DNA of 64,000 bases from Desulfurella acetivorans A63 (GCA_000517565.1 CP007051.1:186001-250000); one strand, 5' to 3'. Numbered from the stretch's first letter, positions 52,280 to 62,668 are shown. Program-made: numbers and translations. The notes: generated from the letters alone by a model not told the origin.

Positions 52280-54769
52280 TTAGAATGACAGTTCCTGGTA
52301 AAACAAAGTCTGACTGAAAAGATACTCAATATTTTGTGGCAAATCTGGTTTTGCAATCAAAAAACCCTGTACTTCATCACAATTGAGCTCCTTTAGAGCT
52401 CTTAATTGTTCTTTTGTTTCAACACCTTCTGCGATTACCTTAAGATTTAAAATTTTTGATAGATTTATTATAGTTCTTAGAATCTCGAAGTTTTTTTTCT
52501 CAAACATTTCTCTAATAAAGGATATATCTATCTTGATTCCACTTAAAGGTATCTCTTTTAAATAAGACAAAGATGAGTATCCTGTGCCAAAATCGTCTAT
52601 AAAAATTTTTATGCCATTTTTGTTTAATTTAGTAAGTTTATCCAAGTGTTTAATAAGCGTGCTTTCTGTTATTTCTATTTCTATCAAGCTTTTATCAATT
52701 TTAGAATTTTCTATTAATTCAACTACATTTTCTACAAAGTTTGGATCATCCAATTGGATAGGCGAAACATTAACAGCTATTTGTATGTTAAATCCCATTT
52801 TTTGCCATGCTATAATTTGATTTATTGATTGTTCAAAAATTTTGTAGCCAAGTTGTGTTATTAAATTTGTTTCTTCTAATAGCGCCATGAATTCATTTGG
52901 CGAAACAATTCCATTTTTTGAGTTCCATCTAAGTAAAGCTTCAACAGAATGTATATGTAAATCATTCAAAGATAATTTTGGTTGATAGAAAAGTATAAAT
53001 TCATTGTTTTTTATAGCATTTTTGAGTTTGACTTGAAGCTGAAGTTTTTCCTGGATCTGTATATTTGAGTCTTCTTGATAAAAGCTTAAAAACAGATTTT
53101 TCTTTTTTGCATCAACAAGAGCTATTTCAGCGTTTGTTATGAGTTTTTCCTGCCTATCTGCATCTGTTGGGTAAATACTAACTCCTATTGTAAAGCCAAG
53201 ATTCATATCTATATCAAAAGATAAAGATTCTATTTTTTCTTCAATGGATTTTGCGATATTTAAAATTTCATCTTTGTTTGATGTACTTAAAATAAAGCCA
53301 AATTCATCACTACCGGTTCTTGCTGCATAATAGATTTTGTCCACTTCCAGGATTGCTTTAGCAACATTTTTAATTATACTGTCTCCTTTTATATAACCAT
53401 GTTTATTGTTTATAGCCGTGAAATTGTTGATATCACAGATAATAACAGAAAAATTTTTTTTATGTTTTATAAAAGACTCAATTGTATACCCAAACATTAT
53501 TCTGTTTGGTAAATTAGTTAAAGGGTCAAAAGATGACAAAAAAACAACCTTTTTCTTTTTTTCAATAAAATCTATTGCATATGCTATATCACTTGCTATT
53601 TCTTCAAATAAATTGATTTCTTTTTCGTCAAAATAATCTATTTCATCTGAGTAGGCTTTTAAAACTTTTGAAGGACCTTGAGACTCCAAAATAGTTATAG
53701 GTACAGTTATTGATGAGTGGAAATTAGATTGTTTTGCCTGATTTCTCCATGGGCTCATTATAGGGCTTTTTTGTATATCATTGCACACAACGATTTTGTT
53801 GTTTCTAATTGCTATACCTGATGGACCACTGCCTTCTGGTTTGTCTTCTTCTATTGAAACAACGATGTTTCTTAAATACTTTTTATCCCCTGCATACGCT
53901 TTAGGTTTTATTGTTTTTGTTTTTTGATCAACACATCCAATCCATGCAAGCTTAAATTTGCCAAAATTAACAAGTATATTGCATACTTCTTCAAATAATG
54001 CATCTACATCCTGTATGCGAACAACCAGATTGTTTATTCTTGATAGTACTTCATAGAGTCTATTTAGCCTAATTAGAAGCTTTTCATTTTCAATACGTTT
54101 TGTTATATCTCTAAAAACTACAACCATTGCAGATTCATTTAGCATATTAACGCTTGCTTCAAGCATGAGAGGCTCGTTTTTTGCAGTTTTAAACTCCAAA
54201 ATTTCAGTTATGCCTTTTTTTTGTTTGACAAACTTTTTAAATAATTCTTGATAGTAATCTTTTTTATTTTCTTGAGCAAAATTTAATATATCCTGATTAA
54301 CTATATTTTTTGTTTTTAAAATATACTCGATAGATTTATTTGAAGAGAGTATTTTACGCGTATTTGTATCTATAACCAAAACGCCATCGTAAAGTTTATC
54401 AAAAATTGATTTTATTTCTTCCAGTTTAAGTTGTGTTTTTGAAACGCATTGCCTTGATATGGATAAACTTTCCTGCAAGATTGTTTTTAGTAAATTGTTT
54501 TCAAGTTGTTCTATGTTTTCAACCTTATGATCCAAAAAAACACCATGTGCAAAATCCAAAAATTCATTTACAAAACTCAAAAAATTTGCCGGATTGTCAA
54601 AAGAATCTAAATCAATTTTTTTGAGCTTATTGTTTATATATTTTCTTAGAATTTCTTTAGTTTTTTCATTGACATTTTTATTTTGAATTGTTTCACAGAT
54701 ATTGTAAAGTCTATTTAGTATCTCTTTATTAATATCTTTTAAATTAGAATCAAAGTAATTATTTGTCAT
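52280..54769 (-). CDS. PAS-GAF-GGDEF-EAL cyclic-di-GMP signalling protein
   Basis: An 829-residue soluble protein. The N-terminal 115 residues are helical. A PAS domain follows (about 120-225, IFDKLYDGVLVIDTNTRKIL), then GAF (about 235-395, PEGSGPSGIAIRN). The GGDEF domain (about 405-565) carries GSDEF, a change in the first catalytic position that usually lowers or abolishes cyclase activity. The EAL domain (about 575-825) has VEALLRW near 610, DDFGTGYSSLSYL and IAEGVET, so c-di-GMP hydrolysis is likely. It overlaps tatD by 11 bases and ends the mscS operon. Confidence 0.9.
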   Translation of the reverse strand: MTNNYFDSNLKDINKEILNRLYNICETIQNKNVNEKTKEILRKYINNKLKKIDLDSFDNPANFLSFVNEFLDFAHGVFLDHKVENIEQLENNLLKTILQESLSISRQCVSKTQLKLEEIKSIFDKLYDGVLVIDTNTRKILSSNKSIEYILKTKNIVNQDILNFAQENKKDYYQELFKKFVKQKKGITEILEFKTAKNEPLMLEASVNMLNESAMVVVFRDITKRIENEKLLIRLNRLYEVLSRINNLVVRIQDVDALFEEVCNILVNFGKFKLAWIGCVDQKTKTIKPKAYAGDKKYLRNIVVSIEEDKPEGSGPSGIAIRNNKIVVCNDIQKSPIMSPWRNQAKQSNFHSSITVPITILESQGPSKVLKAYSDEIDYFDEKEINLFEEIASDIAYAIDFIEKKKKVVFLSSFDPLTNLPNRIMFGYTIESFIKHKKNFSVIICDINNFTAINNKHGYIKGDSIIKNVAKAILEVDKIYYAARTGSDEFGFILSTSNKDEILNIAKSIEEKIESLSFDIDMNLGFTIGVSIYPTDADRQEKLITNAEIALVDAKKKNLFLSFYQEDSNIQIQEKLQLQVKLKNAIKNNEFILFYQPKLSLNDLHIHSVEALLRWNSKNGIVSPNEFMALLEETNLITQLGYKIFEQSINQIIAWQKMGFNIQIAVNVSPIQLDDPNFVENVVELIENSKIDKSLIEIEITESTLIKHLDKLTKLNKNGIKIFIDDFGTGYSSLSYLKEIPLSGIKIDISFIREMFEKKNFEILRTIINLSKILNLKVIAEGVETKEQLRALKELNCDEVQGFLIAKPDLPQNIEYLFSQTLFYQELSF

Positions 54770-55514
54770 TTAAAACTCTTAAACTATTTTCATATGTAAT
54801 CTGAGCTATTTCTTCTGGTGATAATTTTAGTAAATTGCTAAGTTCAAAAAGCGTATATTGTAGAAAGGATGGCTCGTTTGTGTGCCCGCGCTTTGGAACA
54901 GGTGCAAGATAAGGTGAATCTGTTTCTAATACCATATTTTTTAGCGGTATATGCTTTATGTTTTTTCTAATAAGTGAATTTTTGAATGTTACTATACCAC
55001 CTATTCCCAATAGGTAATTACGATCTAAAGCAAGTTTTAAAAGATCAAAGTCTCCGCTAAAGCAGTGAATAATGGCTTTTAAATCTAATTTTGAACTTAG
55101 TATATCAATGCTGTCAGAAACTGCATCCCTTATGTGAATTGATACCCATTTATTATGAAAGATTGCAAAGTCAAGTAAACTTGAAAATAGTATTTTTTGA
55201 GTTTCTTTAGTAGCGTAGTTATAAAAGTAATCCAAGCCAATCTCTCCTATGCCTATACATTTTTCATCTTTCAAGTAACTTTCTATGATATCTAAATCGC
55301 CGATTTTGAACTCGCCTGCATGATGAGGATGAATCCCGGCAAAAAAGTATAAATTTTCATAATTATGTGTTAGTTTACATGCTTTTTCTATATCACTGAT
55401 ATATGATGTAGCAAGAAAAACTTTTTCAACAGTACCAAATCTTTGAATAACTTCGTCTATTATATTATCAAATTCTTTTGATTGAAGATGGGCATGTGTA
55501 TCTATAATTTTCAT
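54759..55514 (-). CDS. tatD: TatD-family metal-dependent hydrolase
   Basis: A 251-residue TIM-barrel DNase-like hydrolase. Metal ligands are visible in IDTHAHLQ at the start, GEIGLDYFY near 93, HIRDAV and HCFSGD near 150, and LETDSPYLAP near 205. TatD proteins act in DNA repair or quality control. It overlaps pncB by 4 bases. Confidence 0.92.
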   Translation of the reverse strand: MKIIDTHAHLQSKEFDNIIDEVIQRFGTVEKVFLATSYISDIEKACKLTHNYENLYFFAGIHPHHAGEFKIGDLDIIESYLKDEKCIGIGEIGLDYFYNYATKETQKILFSSLLDFAIFHNKWVSIHIRDAVSDSIDILSSKLDLKAIIHCFSGDFDLLKLALDRNYLLGIGGIVTFKNSLIRKNIKHIPLKNMVLETDSPYLAPVPKRGHTNEPSFLQYTLFELSNLLKLSPEEIAQITYENSLRVLNDK

Positions 55515-56665
55515 AAATCGACAAATCTCAAGCTTGTTAGTGTATGTTCCCTTATGCTTTTTATATTGGGTAGGTCTATTATTGTTTTGCCACCTTGAAC
55601 TACATACTCAAGGATATCTTGCATGGATCCGCCACAAGAACATTCTTGGGTTTTGATAGTGTATGGCACTACTTTATCGCTAAAGCATTTTTTGCATCTA
55701 AAAAGGCTTTTTGATCCGGAATTTTTGCCTTTTTTAGCAATTGGTTTGCCTTCAATTTCTACAATATCCATAGAAAAATCAATTGTAGACGCACTTGATA
55801 TGCTTGTGCCAACGCCAAAACCATCCACAACATCAACAAGTGGCTCAATTGTTTCTTCGTCAAGCCCACCGCTTGCAAATATTTTTACATTATCTGCGCC
55901 TCTTAAAGATAATTCCCAGCGGATTTCTTCAATAATGGCTTTAAGGTTTCCCCTTCTTGAGTTTGGCGTATCAAGTCTAATGCCTGATAATTTTTTTCCA
56001 AGAGCTTCAAATACCCTTAGAGTTTCAAACTTTTCATCGCCAAATGTATCGATTAGTATTATTCTTGGCACATTACTATCCATTGTTTCGTCAAAGTATT
56101 GAGCTGCACTAACTGTATCACCAGAAAGTAGCACAAGTGAGTGCGGTATTGTCCCGCTTGGTTGAATGTTTAATACATTTGCAGCTTGCACAGTAGATAC
56201 ACCATCACATCCACCAATATATGCAGCTCGTTCAATTGCAACAGCAATAGCAGGGTGCATTCTTCTTGCACCAAATGATAAAAGTTGTTTATCTTTAACC
56301 AATTTTCTAAGTCTTGCAGCTTTTGTTGCAACACCAGATTCTTGACATAAAAAGCCCAAAATTGCCGTTTCAAATTTTGCAAATTCACTATATAGACCCT
56401 CAATTTCAAGCACTGGTTCGTTTTCTCTAAAAATACTGCCTTCTTTAATAGCACGAATATTTAAATTTTTACCTTCAAGCAATTCCAAAACTTCTTCTAA
56501 TCCAACAAAAATTCCCCATTTATAATTTTTTGGCAATTTTTTTACGCTAATTTCAGCTTTTACTTTTTTATCCAGACCCTTTACTTTAAGTGTATAAACA
56601 GTCCTATCAAAATATACATCTGTTACTTTTGCATTTAATATATCTTCTTTTGTTGAAATGAACAA
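55511..56665 (-). CDS. pncB: Nicotinate phosphoribosyltransferase
   Basis: A 384-residue NAD-salvage enzyme. The family stretch SFGARRMHPAIAVAIERAAY is near 130, and the phosphate-binding FGVGTSIS is near 275. It converts nicotinate and PRPP to nicotinate mononucleotide. The C-terminal region has CKKC and CSCGG Cys pairs, suggesting a small zinc site, as in a subgroup of archaeal and thermophile enzymes. The mscS operon continues with 11 bases to the upstream gene. Confidence 0.9.
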   Translation of the reverse strand: MFISTKEDILNAKVTDVYFDRTVYTLKVKGLDKKVKAEISVKKLPKNYKWGIFVGLEEVLELLEGKNLNIRAIKEGSIFRENEPVLEIEGLYSEFAKFETAILGFLCQESGVATKAARLRKLVKDKQLLSFGARRMHPAIAVAIERAAYIGGCDGVSTVQAANVLNIQPSGTIPHSLVLLSGDTVSAAQYFDETMDSNVPRIILIDTFGDEKFETLRVFEALGKKLSGIRLDTPNSRRGNLKAIIEEIRWELSLRGADNVKIFASGGLDEETIEPLVDVVDGFGVGTSISSASTIDFSMDIVEIEGKPIAKKGKNSGSKSLFRCKKCFSDKVVPYTIKTQECSCGGSMQDILEYVVQGGKTIIDLPNIKSIREHTLTSLRFVDL

Positions 56666-56676
56666 TTTTTACCCCC

Positions 56677-57012
56677 CTAATCTACAAACGCATTTAATAT
56701 TAAGCCTATTATACTCATTATTATTGAGCCTGCAAGAGCACTAAAAAAACTTTCAACGACAAAACCTTTTACAATGTACGAGGCAAGGTAAAAAAGTAAA
56801 GCATTGATAATAAGCGTAAATAAACCAAGTGTTAAAATATTAATGGGAAGCGTCAAAATTATCAAAAATGGTCGTATGAATGTATTTAATAATCCAATTA
56901 CCAAGCTTGCTGCAATTAGCGAAAATACACCTTCAACACGTAAACCTTTGACAATCATTACACTAATACCTAAAGCAATAGAATTAATTACCCACTTAAT
57001 TATGAATATCAT
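56677..57012 (-). CDS. Phage holin family IV/YvlD-like membrane protein
   Basis: A 111-residue protein with four hydrophobic segments and the family motif GLLNTFIRPFLIILTLPINI near residue 40. Despite the name, these are small chromosomal membrane proteins with unknown function, not evidence of a prophage. It overlaps mscS by 4 bases. Confidence 0.85.
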   Translation of the reverse strand: MIFIIKWVINSIALGISVMIVKGLRVEGVFSLIAASLVIGLLNTFIRPFLIILTLPINILTLGLFTLIINALLFYLASYIVKGFVVESFFSALAGSIIMSIIGLILNAFVD

Positions 57013-58994
57013 TTTACCTCCAAAAAACGGTTAATTGTAGAAAGCACCACTGAGTTTTTCTTTAATGCTTCAATGATTTTTACATAATAGAGTTCTTGAA
57101 GCCAAACAGGTGCCTTTAAGTCAGTTTTTTCAATCCATGCCCATGCCTCAAACTCAAGGCCGTATATGCTTTGTTTAATCAAAACACACTTTGGCGAGTA
57201 TGTTTCATTGTCTAAAATATAATCTTGTTTCTTTAGTTCTTCAATAACAATTTCTTTAACTTTTTCAATATCTGAATTTATATCCACGATAAATGGTATT
57301 TTCAATTTTATAGCACCAGATGAATAAGTAGAATTTATAACTTTCGAATTTATAAAGTAAGAGTTTGGCACGATAATATCCGTATTATCGTAAGCTCTAA
57401 TAATTGTAGATCTTAATTTAGTTTCTATAACAATCCCAGATATGTTGTTTTCTGGTATATTTATTATGTCTCCTGGTTTAACTAGCTGCTCAAATATTAT
57501 TATGATACCAGAAACCATGTTATTGGCAATATTTTGTAGTCCAAATCCTAAACCAACGCTTAGCGCGCCTGCAATTAAAGCTATGGTAGATGCATTGACG
57601 CCTATAAATGTTAATGATATGGCCAAAATCACTATTACGATAATATATGATCCAAGTGTTTTTAAAATTTGAATATTTGCTTCACCTATAGATTGGCGAA
57701 GTTTAAGCTTTTCCAGGCTTTTTTTGTAATGCTTATCAAGCAAAAATCCTAAAAACAATAAGATGATTATTTTAAGTATCAATGATAAAGATAGATCAAT
57801 TCCTTTATACTCAAAGAATGAGTAATTTAATACATGTGAAACCTGTATGCCTATGTTTTTGAGAGATTTTGCAGCTTTGTTTAATGCATATATTGAGGGA
57901 TTTTGTATATGCAGTAATATTTTTCTAATTGTATTGAGTTTATTTTCCAGTAAGCTTAAGTTTTGCTTGTATGTCATTAAATCAAGTAATGTTTGCTTAA
58001 AATACACAAAATAAGAAACTTGAGAGTTAGCTGTATAATTTGGTGGAGAGTAGTTGGTTATAAACTGAATGTTTGTATCAATTGAATTTTCAATTTTTTG
58101 TATTTCTTTTTGGATTTGTGTGTATACAGCTACAGTATGTGTAGAGTTTTTATTTTCTATAATTTCTATCAAATAACGCCTAATTTTTAGATCAATTATT
58201 GATATTGCTATGCCAAACAATTGATTTTCATTGTAGAGCTTTTGATTTTCCAATTGGGCAAGCCTGTTTTGCAGGTATGTAGAGCTAGTAGAAGAATGCA
58301 TTATTTGAGATACTAAAAGCTGTATTTGAGTATCAAGCTGTATATTTTGAGAAACTATATTGTCTTGCATTTCATCGTAGTATTTTTCTTGTGATTTGAT
58401 TTTTTCATTTATATTTTTTAAAGCGTATTTGTCCAGAGCAATTTTATGCGTTAAACTATTCATTGATTTGTATGAGTCATTTAGGAATTGATTTATATTG
58501 TCTATACTTTTTTTAGCCTGGTCAAGTTTTGCCTGTGTAATTTTATAGCGCAAATCTAAAAGTTCTTCGTCAAGCGTATTTTTTTGAATTGATAAAAATT
58601 CTTCGTTTAAAATTTTCTTTCTTTCACTTAAGTGTTGTATTGTTTTTTCTAAGCTATTTATTGTGTTGCTAAGGTTTGTTAAATAGTCAACAAAATTATT
58701 GAATTCATCAAAGTAAATGACTTTGGCTTTTAATAGACGATCCAGCTTTTCGTTATTTTGAACCTTTGGTTTTGTTGAGTAAAGGCTCTTTAGTTCTCTT
58801 AAAAGATCGATTTTTACATAAAGTTTATCTAATGTTTCTGGATCTTTTGTTTTGCTTATTTGGTTATAGGTTTGTTGTTCCATTTTGTTTATTGCAGCAA
58901 TATTATCTGAGGACTTTTGTATTAAGCCAAATGAGTGTGAATTTATAGTTACCGTAAAGAATATTGCTAATATAAGTATTTTTAAGAAACTCAT
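57009..58994 (-). CDS. MscS/MscK-type mechanosensitive channel with long periplasmic domain
   Basis: A 661-residue protein. A signal peptide (about 1-23) leads into a coiled-coil-rich periplasmic region (about 30-330). Several membrane helices follow (about 385-500), then the conserved pore helix GALSVGLGFGLQNIANNMVS near 478 and the beta domain with KPGDIINIPENNISGIV. It opens under membrane tension to release solutes on osmotic downshock. The start is fixed by a near-consensus promoter only 6 bases upstream and there is no ribosome site. Confidence 0.9.
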   Translation of the reverse strand: MSFLKILILAIFFTVTINSHSFGLIQKSSDNIAAINKMEQQTYNQISKTKDPETLDKLYVKIDLLRELKSLYSTKPKVQNNEKLDRLLKAKVIYFDEFNNFVDYLTNLSNTINSLEKTIQHLSERKKILNEEFLSIQKNTLDEELLDLRYKITQAKLDQAKKSIDNINQFLNDSYKSMNSLTHKIALDKYALKNINEKIKSQEKYYDEMQDNIVSQNIQLDTQIQLLVSQIMHSSTSSTYLQNRLAQLENQKLYNENQLFGIAISIIDLKIRRYLIEIIENKNSTHTVAVYTQIQKEIQKIENSIDTNIQFITNYSPPNYTANSQVSYFVYFKQTLLDLMTYKQNLSLLENKLNTIRKILLHIQNPSIYALNKAAKSLKNIGIQVSHVLNYSFFEYKGIDLSLSLILKIIILLFLGFLLDKHYKKSLEKLKLRQSIGEANIQILKTLGSYIIVIVILAISLTFIGVNASTIALIAGALSVGLGFGLQNIANNMVSGIIIIFEQLVKPGDIINIPENNISGIVIETKLRSTIIRAYDNTDIIVPNSYFINSKVINSTYSSGAIKLKIPFIVDINSDIEKVKEIVIEELKKQDYILDNETYSPKCVLIKQSIYGLEFEAWAWIEKTDLKAPVWLQELYYVKIIEALKKNSVVLSTINRFLEVK

Positions 58995-59000
58995 ATGAAA

Positions 59001-59029
59001 CTTATATATGAAAAACTTTTATGTGTCAA
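59001..59029 (-). promoter_or_regulatory. mscS-operon promoter, leaderless
   Basis: On the minus strand TTGACA (59029-59024) and TATAAG (59006-59001) are 17 bases apart, very close to consensus. Only 6 bases separate the -10 box from ATG 58994. The palindrome GTCAATA-C-TATTGAC (59025-59039) overlaps this -35 and a back-to-back TTGACT facing mobA. Confidence 0.65.
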
Positions 59030-59078
59030 TACTATTGACTTTTTGGAAGTTTTTATTACTTTATAGCAAGTGGTAGAA

Positions 59079-59657
59079 ATGTTAAGATTTGGTGCGCTTG
59101 TACTGTGTGGGGGTAGATCTCAAAGAATTGGCAAAAATAAAGCTTACCTATTAAAAGATAATGAGCCATTTATAAGTATAATTGTCAATAGATTGTTAGA
59201 GATTTTTGAAAAAGTGGTAATTGCGGTTGACGAAACCCAAAAATATACACAAATTATAAATAATAGGGTAAAAGTAGTGGAGGATAAAAGAAATTATTAT
59301 GGACCTATTGAAGGCTTAAGGCAAGGTTTAAAAATATCGCAAAAAGATTACATTTTTGTATGTGGGTGCGATATGCCAAACATTTCAAAAGACTGCATAA
59401 TTGAACTTGCAGGTTATATAGACTACTCGTATGAGTGCATATTGCCTTTTATAGAAAAACCTCAGGTTTTACATGGTTTTTACAGTAAATCATTATATAC
59501 CAAAATTGAATCCGGTAGTTATTTTAGTATAAAAGGACTTTTGGATGATGTTAAAGTTAAGTATGTATCAAAATTCAATTGTAATATAAAAGAATCGGTT
59601 ATAAATATAAATACAAAAGAAGATTACATTAAGTTTTTAGGAGGAGCAAATGGATAA
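59079..59657 (+). CDS. mobA: Molybdenum cofactor guanylyltransferase
   Basis: A 192-residue nucleotidyltransferase that adds GMP to molybdopterin. The GTP-binding loop [15 protein letters not shown] is at the N-terminus, and GCDMPNIS near residue 103 binds Mg. A GTG at 59070 would add three residues; neither start has a clear ribosome site. Its presence implies molybdo- or tungsto-enzymes using bis-MGD. It overlaps rpoD by 8 bases, an unusual pairing. Confidence 0.9.
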   Translation: MLRFGALVLCGGRSQRIGKNKAYLLKDNEPFISIIVNRLLEIFEKVVIAVDETQKYTQIINNRVKVVEDKRNYYGPIEGLRQGLKISQKDYIFVCGCDMPNISKDCIIELAGYIDYSYECILPFIEKPQVLHGFYSKSLYTKIESGSYFSIKGLLDDVKVKYVSKFNCNIKESVININTKEDYIKFLGGANG

Positions 59658-61125
59658 AACATCAAGTGATGAAATTTTTTCAAGCAGCCTTTTAGAAGAA
59701 GGCAAGAAAAAGGGCTACCTAACTTATGATGATATAAATAAACTTTTGCCAGATGAGATTAACATCGAAGAAATTGATGATTTAATGGATAAGTGCGATG
59801 ATCTAAATATTGATATACTAGATAGTGAAGCAGATGCAAAAAAATTAAGCGCAATAGTAAAAGAAGAAGAACTTTTAGAAGAAGACACAGAAATCAAAAG
59901 TGCAATAAAAATGTATTTTTCAGAAATGGGTACCATAGATTTGCTTGACAGAGATGAAGAAATTGAACTTGCAAAAAAAATTATTGATGAAAAAAACACA
60001 TTGCTTGAAACATTAATAGAGGTACCCTTTTTTAGTTCGGCTTTGGATGATTTAATATACAATGTAAGCAACAATATTATAAAGCTTAAAAATATATCAA
60101 ATGCCCTTGATAGTTCTTTTGATGATGTAAAGCAAGAAGATGAAGAAGATTTTACAACTAAGCAGAAGTTTTTGATTGTTTTCTCAGAAATAAAAGAGAC
60201 ACTTAATTTGTATAAAAAAGAAAAAAAACCAGAATACAAGGAAAAAATCATTCGCAATCTTACTGAAGTTTCGCTCAATGATACATGTATTGGAAATATG
60301 ATAGAAAGTTTTAAACAAAAAGTTTATAAACTTGAACAGACTCCAGAAAAAGATAAAATTTTTGACCAAATAAATAAACTTGAAAAAAGCAAGCTTGTAA
60401 TTGAAAACGCAAAGCAAAGAATGATTAAAGCAAATTTGAGACTGGTTGTATCCATTGCCAAAAAATATTTAAGCAGGGGTCTGTCATTTTTGGATCTTAT
60501 CCAGGAAGGCAATATTGGACTTATGAAAGCTGTTGATAAATTTGATTATAAAAGAGGTTTTAAGTTTTCTACATATGCTACATGGTGGATCAGACAATCA
60601 ATATCGCGAGCCATTGCGGATCAAGCACGAACCATTCGCATACCTGTTCATATGATAGAAACAATAAACAAGATTGTAAGAGCCTCAAAATTGCTTGTAC
60701 AGGAAAATGGTAGAGAACCTAGTGTGCAAGAATTGTCAGAAACTCTTAATGTACCTGTTGAAAAAATCAAAAATATTTTAAAAATTGTAAAAGAACCTAT
60801 ATCGCTGGAGACACCAATTGGCGACGAAGAAGATACAAGACTGGAAGATTTTATAGAAGATAAAAATGCTGCTTCGCCTCTTGATACAGTTATAGAAGCT
60901 GATCTTTCAGAAAAAATAGAAGCAGTGCTTGCTACACTAAGCGAGCGAGAACAAAAGGTTTTGCGTATGAGGTTTGGCATATCTACAGGCTTTGATCATA
61001 CGCTTGAAGAGGTGGGTAGAGTGCTTGGCGTAACACGGGAGCGTGTAAGACAAATTGAAGCAAAAGCAATCAAAAAATTAAGGCATCCAAAACGCTCTAA
61101 AGCACTTGTGAGCTTTATTGAATGA
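59650..61125 (+). CDS. rpoD: RNA polymerase primary sigma factor (sigma-70/RpoD)
   Basis: A 491-residue group 1 sigma factor. Region 1.1-like acidic N-terminus (1-85), region 1.2 ([20 protein letters not shown] near 93), an acidic spacer, region 2 (about 255-330) with [20 protein letters not shown], region 3, and region 4 (about 425-485) with the [23 protein letters not shown]. It directs recognition of the TTGACA/TATAAT-type promoters noted throughout this window. A GGAGG site precedes its ATG. Confidence 0.97.
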   Translation: MDKTSSDEIFSSSLLEEGKKKGYLTYDDINKLLPDEINIEEIDDLMDKCDDLNIDILDSEADAKKLSAIVKEEELLEEDTEIKSAIKMYFSEMGTIDLLDRDEEIELAKKIIDEKNTLLETLIEVPFFSSALDDLIYNVSNNIIKLKNISNALDSSFDDVKQEDEEDFTTKQKFLIVFSEIKETLNLYKKEKKPEYKEKIIRNLTEVSLNDTCIGNMIESFKQKVYKLEQTPEKDKIFDQINKLEKSKLVIENAKQRMIKANLRLVVSIAKKYLSRGLSFLDLIQEGNIGLMKAVDKFDYKRGFKFSTYATWWIRQSISRAIADQARTIRIPVHMIETINKIVRASKLLVQENGREPSVQELSETLNVPVEKIKNILKIVKEPISLETPIGDEEDTRLEDFIEDKNAASPLDTVIEADLSEKIEAVLATLSEREQKVLRMRFGISTGFDHTLEEVGRVLGVTRERVRQIEAKAIKKLRHPKRSKALVSFIE

Positions 61126-61814
61126 GGCTTAATAGGTATTTGGCAGCCTGCGGGTTGGGTTCTAGGAGAAAGACTGAAGAATTAATTAAAAACGGTCTCA
61201 TAAGCGTAAATGGAGAGATTGTAAGAGATTTTATAGATATTGATCCGCGAAGCGAAAATGTCTTATATAAAGGCAAACCTATAAAACTGCAAGACAAATT
61301 ATATTTTGCCTTTTACAAGCCTCCTTTTGTTATATCAAGCCTTAAAGATGGGACACACAGGTGTATAGGAGATTTTTTTGGTCATTTAGATATAAGGGTT
61401 TTTCCAGTTGGGAGGCTTGATTACTTATCAGAAGGTTTGATTTTTGTAACCAATGATGGATTATTTGCTAACAAGGTTACTCATCCTTCAAAAAAGGTTA
61501 AAAAGACTTATCTAATAAAAACAAAAAAACAAATAGAAAGTAAACTATTAAATGAACTTTCAAAAGGGACAATACTTGAAGATGGATTTTTTAAACCATT
61601 ATTTATTTCTTTTACAGAAAATAAATTATGGATAAAGCTTGTAATGGATTCTGGAAGGAATAGGGTTATAAGAAGGTTTTTTAAAAAATTTGATATTGGA
61701 ATTGATGTTTTAAAAAGAATATCAATTGGTGGTATTAAATTAGGAAATTTAGCTCCAGGGGAGTATAGATTATTGGAAGAAAGTGAAATATTGCAATTGA
61801 CACAAAGCAAATGA
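61122..61814 (+). CDS. RluB/RsuA-family pseudouridine synthase
   Basis: A 230-residue enzyme: an N-terminal S4 RNA-binding domain ([20 protein letters not shown]) and the catalytic domain with Asp in [18 protein letters not shown] near 101. It isomerises a uridine in rRNA; choosing between RluB, RluE and RsuA from sequence alone is uncertain. It overlaps rpoD by 4 bases, and its 3' end holds the nuo promoter. Confidence 0.9.
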   Translation: MRLNRYLAACGLGSRRKTEELIKNGLISVNGEIVRDFIDIDPRSENVLYKGKPIKLQDKLYFAFYKPPFVISSLKDGTHRCIGDFFGHLDIRVFPVGRLDYLSEGLIFVTNDGLFANKVTHPSKKVKKTYLIKTKKQIESKLLNELSKGTILEDGFFKPLFISFTENKLWIKLVMDSGRNRVIRRFFKKFDIGIDVLKRISIGGIKLGNLAPGEYRLLEESEILQLTQSK

Positions 61815-61825
61815 TAGTATAAAAT
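61797..61825 (+). promoter_or_regulatory. nuo operon promoter
   Basis: TTGACA (61797-61802) and TAAAAT (61820-61825) are 17 bases apart. The -35 lies within the last codons of the pseudouridine synthase gene. A GGAGGTG ribosome site and ATG 61866 follow. Confidence 0.6.
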
Positions 61826-61865
61826 TCACACGAATTATAACTTTCCAATATGGAGGTGTTGGTGT

Positions 61866-62216
61866 ATGGCTAATTGGTTTATTGCGTTTATTGCATTGGT
61901 GCTTTTGTTTGTAATATTTGCCGGTATGGTTATAGCTGCTAAATACCTTGCGCCACGTGAGTATGATAAGGAAAAGTATGATCTTTATGAGTGTGGTGTG
62001 CCTATGGTGAGTGAGTTCAGGTATTTTAATATTCGCTTTTATATTATTGCGATTATGTTTACACTTTTCGATATTGAAGCGATTTTTATGTATCCATGGG
62101 CAGTATATTTTGAAGAATTAGGTATTTTGGGTGTTATTGAGATGGGTTTGTTTATTATTATGGTATTTGTTGGATGGATTTATGCTTATAAGAAAGGAGC
62201 GCTTGTATGGGAATAG
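61866..62216 (+). CDS. nuoA: NADH-quinone oxidoreductase subunit A
   Basis: A 116-residue membrane subunit of complex I with three membrane helices and the family loop [19 protein letters not shown]. It borders the quinone site. The ribosome site GGAGG lies 10 bases upstream. It overlaps nuoB by 10 bases. Confidence 0.95.
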   Translation: MANWFIAFIALVLLFVIFAGMVIAAKYLAPREYDKEKYDLYECGVPMVSEFRYFNIRFYIIAIMFTLFDIEAIFMYPWAVYFEELGILGVIEMGLFIIMVFVGWIYAYKKGALVWE

Positions 62217-62668
62217 AGAATGCCTGGATTACTACAAAACTGGATAAGTTGGTTAGCTGGGGTAGGTATTCATCTTTTTGGCCTGTAACATTTGGTTTGG
62301 CATGCTGCGCTATTGAAATGATGGCAACAGGAGCTTCACGATTCGATTTAGATAGATTTGGTGTGGTGTTTAGAGCATCGCCAAGACATTCAGACGTTAT
62401 GATAGTAGCGGGTACGCTTACAAAAAAAATGGCAATAGCCGCACGCAAAGTTTATGACCAGATGCCAAGGCCAAAGTGGGTTATATCAATGGGTAGCTGT
62501 GCAAATACAGGTGGTATGTTTGATTCTTACAGCGTTGTGCAAGGTGTTGATACAATAATACCAGTTGATGTATATGTACCGGGGTGCCCTCCAAGGCCAG
62601 AAAGTTTATTATACGGTATAATGAAATTACAGGAAAAGATTAAGAAAGAAGGGTCGATGAATACATAA
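62207..62668 (+). CDS. nuoB: NADH-quinone oxidoreductase subunit B
   Basis: A 153-residue subunit holding cluster N2, the last [4Fe-4S] centre before quinone. All four Cys positions are seen: [13 protein letters not shown] near 30, [10 protein letters not shown] near 97 and VPGCPPRPE near 127. The ribosome site AAAGGAG lies within nuoA. Confidence 0.96.
   Translation: MGIENAWITTKLDKLVSWGRYSSFWPVTFGLACCAIEMMATGASRFDLDRFGVVFRASPRHSDVMIVAGTLTKKMAIAARKVYDQMPRPKWVISMGSCANTGGMFDSYSVVQGVDTIIPVDVYVPGCPPRPESLLYGIMKLQEKIKKEGSMNT

Noticed and set aside
56677-57012. Prophage signal from the holin-type protein
   Set aside because: The YvlD-like family is chromosomal and the neighbours are housekeeping genes; no other phage gene is present.
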